Shown here: positions 6,075 to 7,572 of the stretch, one piece after another | How the letters are laid out: every line of letters begins with the position of its first letter | How positions within the stretch are numbered: position 1 is the stretch's first letter | From: Actinomycetota bacterium | GTDB taxonomy: Bacteria > Actinomycetota > UBA4738 | NCBI GenBank assembly: GCA_005885015.1 | Contig: VAYG01000122.1 | Coordinates: forward strand, 1-7,572 | Length of the DNA stretch: 7,572 nucleotides | Reading direction: 5' to 3' | Made by a program: the position numbers and the translations under genes | Notes under the pieces: generated by a model | The model's input: only the letters and a program-made list of their open reading frames with translations | Database searches by the model: none | Told to the model about the DNA's origin: nothing

Positions 6075-7439
6075 CTACGGCCTCGCCTTGGCCTCGTACA
6101 TGTCCTCGGCGAGGGTGCCCGGCCGGGCGTCGGTCCAGACCACGCGCCACTTGGCCGCGCCGAAGGCGTCGTTGCCCTCGGAGTCGCCGTAGTCGGACTC
6201 ATCGGACTGCGCCGTGGTCACCTTCTGGTTCACGCTCCACGCGTCGCCGCCGTTGGTGGAGAAGGCGATGAACTGGTCGGTCTTGTGGTTCGACGGCTGG
6301 TCGTTTCGCGTGTCGTAGAAGGAGACGCCGACCGTCCCGTTGGCGCTCACGCTGATCGCCGGGAAGAACTGGTAGGCGTGGACCGAGTCGTCGTTGACCT
6401 TGACCTCGGCCGACCAGGTCGTCCCTCCGTCATCCGAGTGACGCACGTAGATATTCGTGTCCGCCGTGGTCGGGTCCTTGTCCTCGTAGGCCGCGTAGAG
6501 GCGCCCGGCGAAGGCGGTGCCCGCCGGGGCCGTGTCGGTGAATGGCATGGGGACGATCCCCCGGTCCGGCTGGGGAGGAATGAAGATGAAGAAGTTCTGA
6601 GTGGGGAGCCGCATGTTCGTGACGGTGTGGTCGGTGCCCCACGTGGCTCCGCCATCGGTGGACTTGTCCACGGAGATCTTCTTGCCGTTGTAGTCGAGCC
6701 ACGTCGCGTACACGGTCCCGTTGGGCGCGGTCGCGGCGTTCACCCCGATGGTCGCGCTGGTGTCGTTGATCTTGGGACTCTTCGCCCATCCCCCGAACCC
6801 GTCGCGCGAATACATCAGGTGGGCGGCGTTGCCCGCGTTGGCCTCGTCGTAGCCGACGTAGACGCTCCCCTTGAACGGGCTGCCGGCAGTGGTGTCCACG
6901 TTGACCTGGTCGCGGTCCGGGAACAGGGAGCTCCCAACCAAGACCGTGCTGACCCAGTTGCTCGTGCCGTGCTTCCGGTAGGCGATGCGCTGGTCGGAGC
7001 ACTCATAGGCGAAGAACATGTCCCCGGCGGAGTTGAAGTCCAGCCAGGGGTCGTAGCAGAAGTTCGGGCTGGTATCGAAGGTGACGGCCCACGTGTGGCC
7101 CTTGTCCAGCGACTCGTACACCTTCGTGCTCAACGAGCCGCTCAGGTCGTTGCTGGCGGCCAGGATGTGCGTCTTGTTCATCGGGTCCACGGCGATGGTG
7201 GTCTCGCTCTGGGCCCCGGTCCGATGCGTGATGTTCACGTTCGCCCCGACCGTCCCGGGTGAGGACCGCCCGGCCGGGGCGCCCAGAGTGCGGTACGGCA
7301 CGGTCGTGAACTTCGGTCCCTTGACCAGGGTGGTGCGCTGACCGGCCGCAGTGGCGGCCCCGTTGGTGGCGGCCCACGCGACGGCCATCATGCCGGCCGA
7401 GGCGATGAAGGTCCGTGCAAGCGTGCGACGTCTCACCAC
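6075..7439 (-). CDS. Secreted Asp-box (BNR-repeat) beta-propeller protein, sialidase-like fold
   Basis: A 454-residue exported protein. The N-terminus MVRRRTLARTFIASAG followed by a hydrophobic, Ala-rich stretch is a Sec signal peptide, with likely cleavage near residues 31-32 (ATAA/GQ). The mature part carries Asp-box repeats of the S-x-D-x-G-x-T-W type: SLDKGHTW (110-117), STDGGATW (260-267), SDDGGTTW (335-342) and STNGGDAW (394-401), plus a degenerate SRDGFGGW (211-218). These mark blades of a sialidase-like beta-propeller. No RIP motif or arginine triad of true sialidases is recognisable, so enzymatic activity should not be assumed. C128 and C147 could form a disulfide. There is no LPxTG signal or C-terminal anchor, which suggests release or non-covalent wall association. 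The start is GTG 7439, with a second GTG directly after it; AAGGGGGGA (7452-7444) is a strong ribosome binding site. The ligand is unknown. Confidence 0.85.
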   Translation of the reverse strand: MVRRRTLARTFIASAGMMAVAWAATNGAATAAGQRTTLVKGPKFTTVPYRTLGAPAGRSSPGTVGANVNITHRTGAQSETTIAVDPMNKTHILAASNDLSGSLSTKVYESLDKGHTWAVTFDTSPNFCYDPWLDFNSAGDMFFAYECSDQRIAYRKHGTSNWVSTVLVGSSLFPDRDQVNVDTTAGSPFKGSVYVGYDEANAGNAAHLMYSRDGFGGWAKSPKINDTSATIGVNAATAPNGTVYATWLDYNGKKISVDKSTDGGATWGTDHTVTNMRLPTQNFFIFIPPQPDRGIVPMPFTDTAPAGTAFAGRLYAAYEDKDPTTADTNIYVRHSDDGGTTWSAEVKVNDDSVHAYQFFPAISVSANGTVGVSFYDTRNDQPSNHKTDQFIAFSTNGGDAWSVNQKVTTAQSDESDYGDSEGNDAFGAAKWRVVWTDARPGTLAEDMYEAKARP

Positions 7440-7443
7440 TCGA

Positions 7444-7452
7444 TCCCCCCTT
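7444..7452 (-). promoter_or_regulatory. Ribosome binding site of the propeller gene
   Basis: On the minus strand AAGGGGGGA ends 4 bases before GTG 7439 and 7 bases before the second in-frame GTG at 7436. It supports a start at one of these two codons; they differ by a single residue. Confidence 0.65.
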
Positions 7453-7475
7453 CTCTCCGGCGGACGAAACAGCGG

Positions 7476-7504
7476 ACCCTACAACGGGACTGGGGGAACC
7501 GCAA
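7476..7504 (-). promoter_or_regulatory. Candidate housekeeping promoter of the propeller gene
   Basis: Minus strand: TTGCGG (7504-7499) as -35 and TAGGGT (7481-7476) as -10, separated by exactly 17 bases. This predicts a transcript start near 7469 and a leader of about 30 bases that includes the ribosome binding site. The match is reasonable for a vegetative sigma factor in a GC-rich actinobacterium, but it is inferred from sequence only. Confidence 0.45.
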
Positions 7505-7530
7505 CGCCCGAGTGGCGGGGATACGGAGCC

Positions 7531-7572
7531 ATGCCCCTTTCCGGCCGCAGCGGGGAAACCCCCCAGTGGACT
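7531..7572 (+). ncRNA. Possible start of a structured RNA leader (ydaO-like?), cut by window edge
   Basis: The plus-strand edge reads CTTTCCGGCCGCAG, then CGGGGAAACCCC, then CCAGTGGACT. It contains a short GGGG-AAA-CCCC hairpin. The order of elements recalls the 5' part of actinobacterial ydaO (c-di-AMP) riboswitches, with a GCAGC-GGGGAACC-type segment. The later hallmark, a GGGTGAATC-like segment, would fall outside the window, so this cannot be confirmed. Alternatively ATG 7531 opens a small plus-strand frame that runs to the edge. Confidence 0.2.

Noticed and set aside
6285..7262. 325-residue plus-strand open frame opposite the propeller gene
   Set aside because: Val/Arg/Gly-rich shadow composition, no motif, and the opposite strand has a signal peptide, repeats and a good ribosome binding site.

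Overview
The window is strongly GC-rich, with G/C at most third codon positions and many GTG starts. It looks like chromosomal DNA from an actinobacterium (Actinomycetota), probably a lineage outside the well-studied genera. The best lineage markers are a mycothiol ligase gene (mshC; mycothiol is an actinobacterial thiol) and a MutY that ends in a short winged-helix-like tail instead of a NUDIX domain. No mobile element, CRISPR array, tRNA or rRNA gene was seen. Gene density is high and intergenic gaps are mostly short.

Layout from left to right. (1) Positions 1-1140, plus strand: the 3' part of a membrane-anchored calcineurin-like metallophosphoesterase with a Pro/Ser/Thr-rich tail, cut by the window edge. 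(2) 1159-2271, minus: mshC, convergent with (1); the two stop codons lie in the two arms of one small inverted repeat. (3) 2317-2967, 3016-3600 and 3631-4563, plus: an alpha/beta hydrolase, a PncA-type nicotinamidase and a CapA-like metallophosphatase, closely spaced and probably one transcription unit that diverges from mshC. (4) 4725-5117, minus: a 130-residue protein made of two CBS domains. (5) 5178-6032, plus: mutY, divergent from the CBS gene, with a perfect 12-bp inverted repeat over its stop codon. (6) 6075-7439, minus: a secreted Asp-box (BNR-repeat) beta-propeller protein with a clear signal peptide, ribosome binding site and upstream promoter. (7) 7440-7572: the promoter region of that gene, plus a plus-strand GGGGAAACCCC hairpin at the right edge that might begin a structured RNA leader.

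The genes do not form an obvious single pathway. They are mostly housekeeping or accessory functions: thiol redox (MshC), NAD salvage (PncA), DNA oxidation repair (MutY), ligand sensing (CBS pair), and two exported proteins (phosphoesterase, propeller). I found no convincing new defence or mobile system. The points most worth checking are the apparent loss of a conserved CapA motif, a shortened first loop in the MutY iron-sulfur cluster site, a probable leaderless promoter for mshC, the stem-loops at two convergent gene ends, and the possible riboswitch at the right edge.
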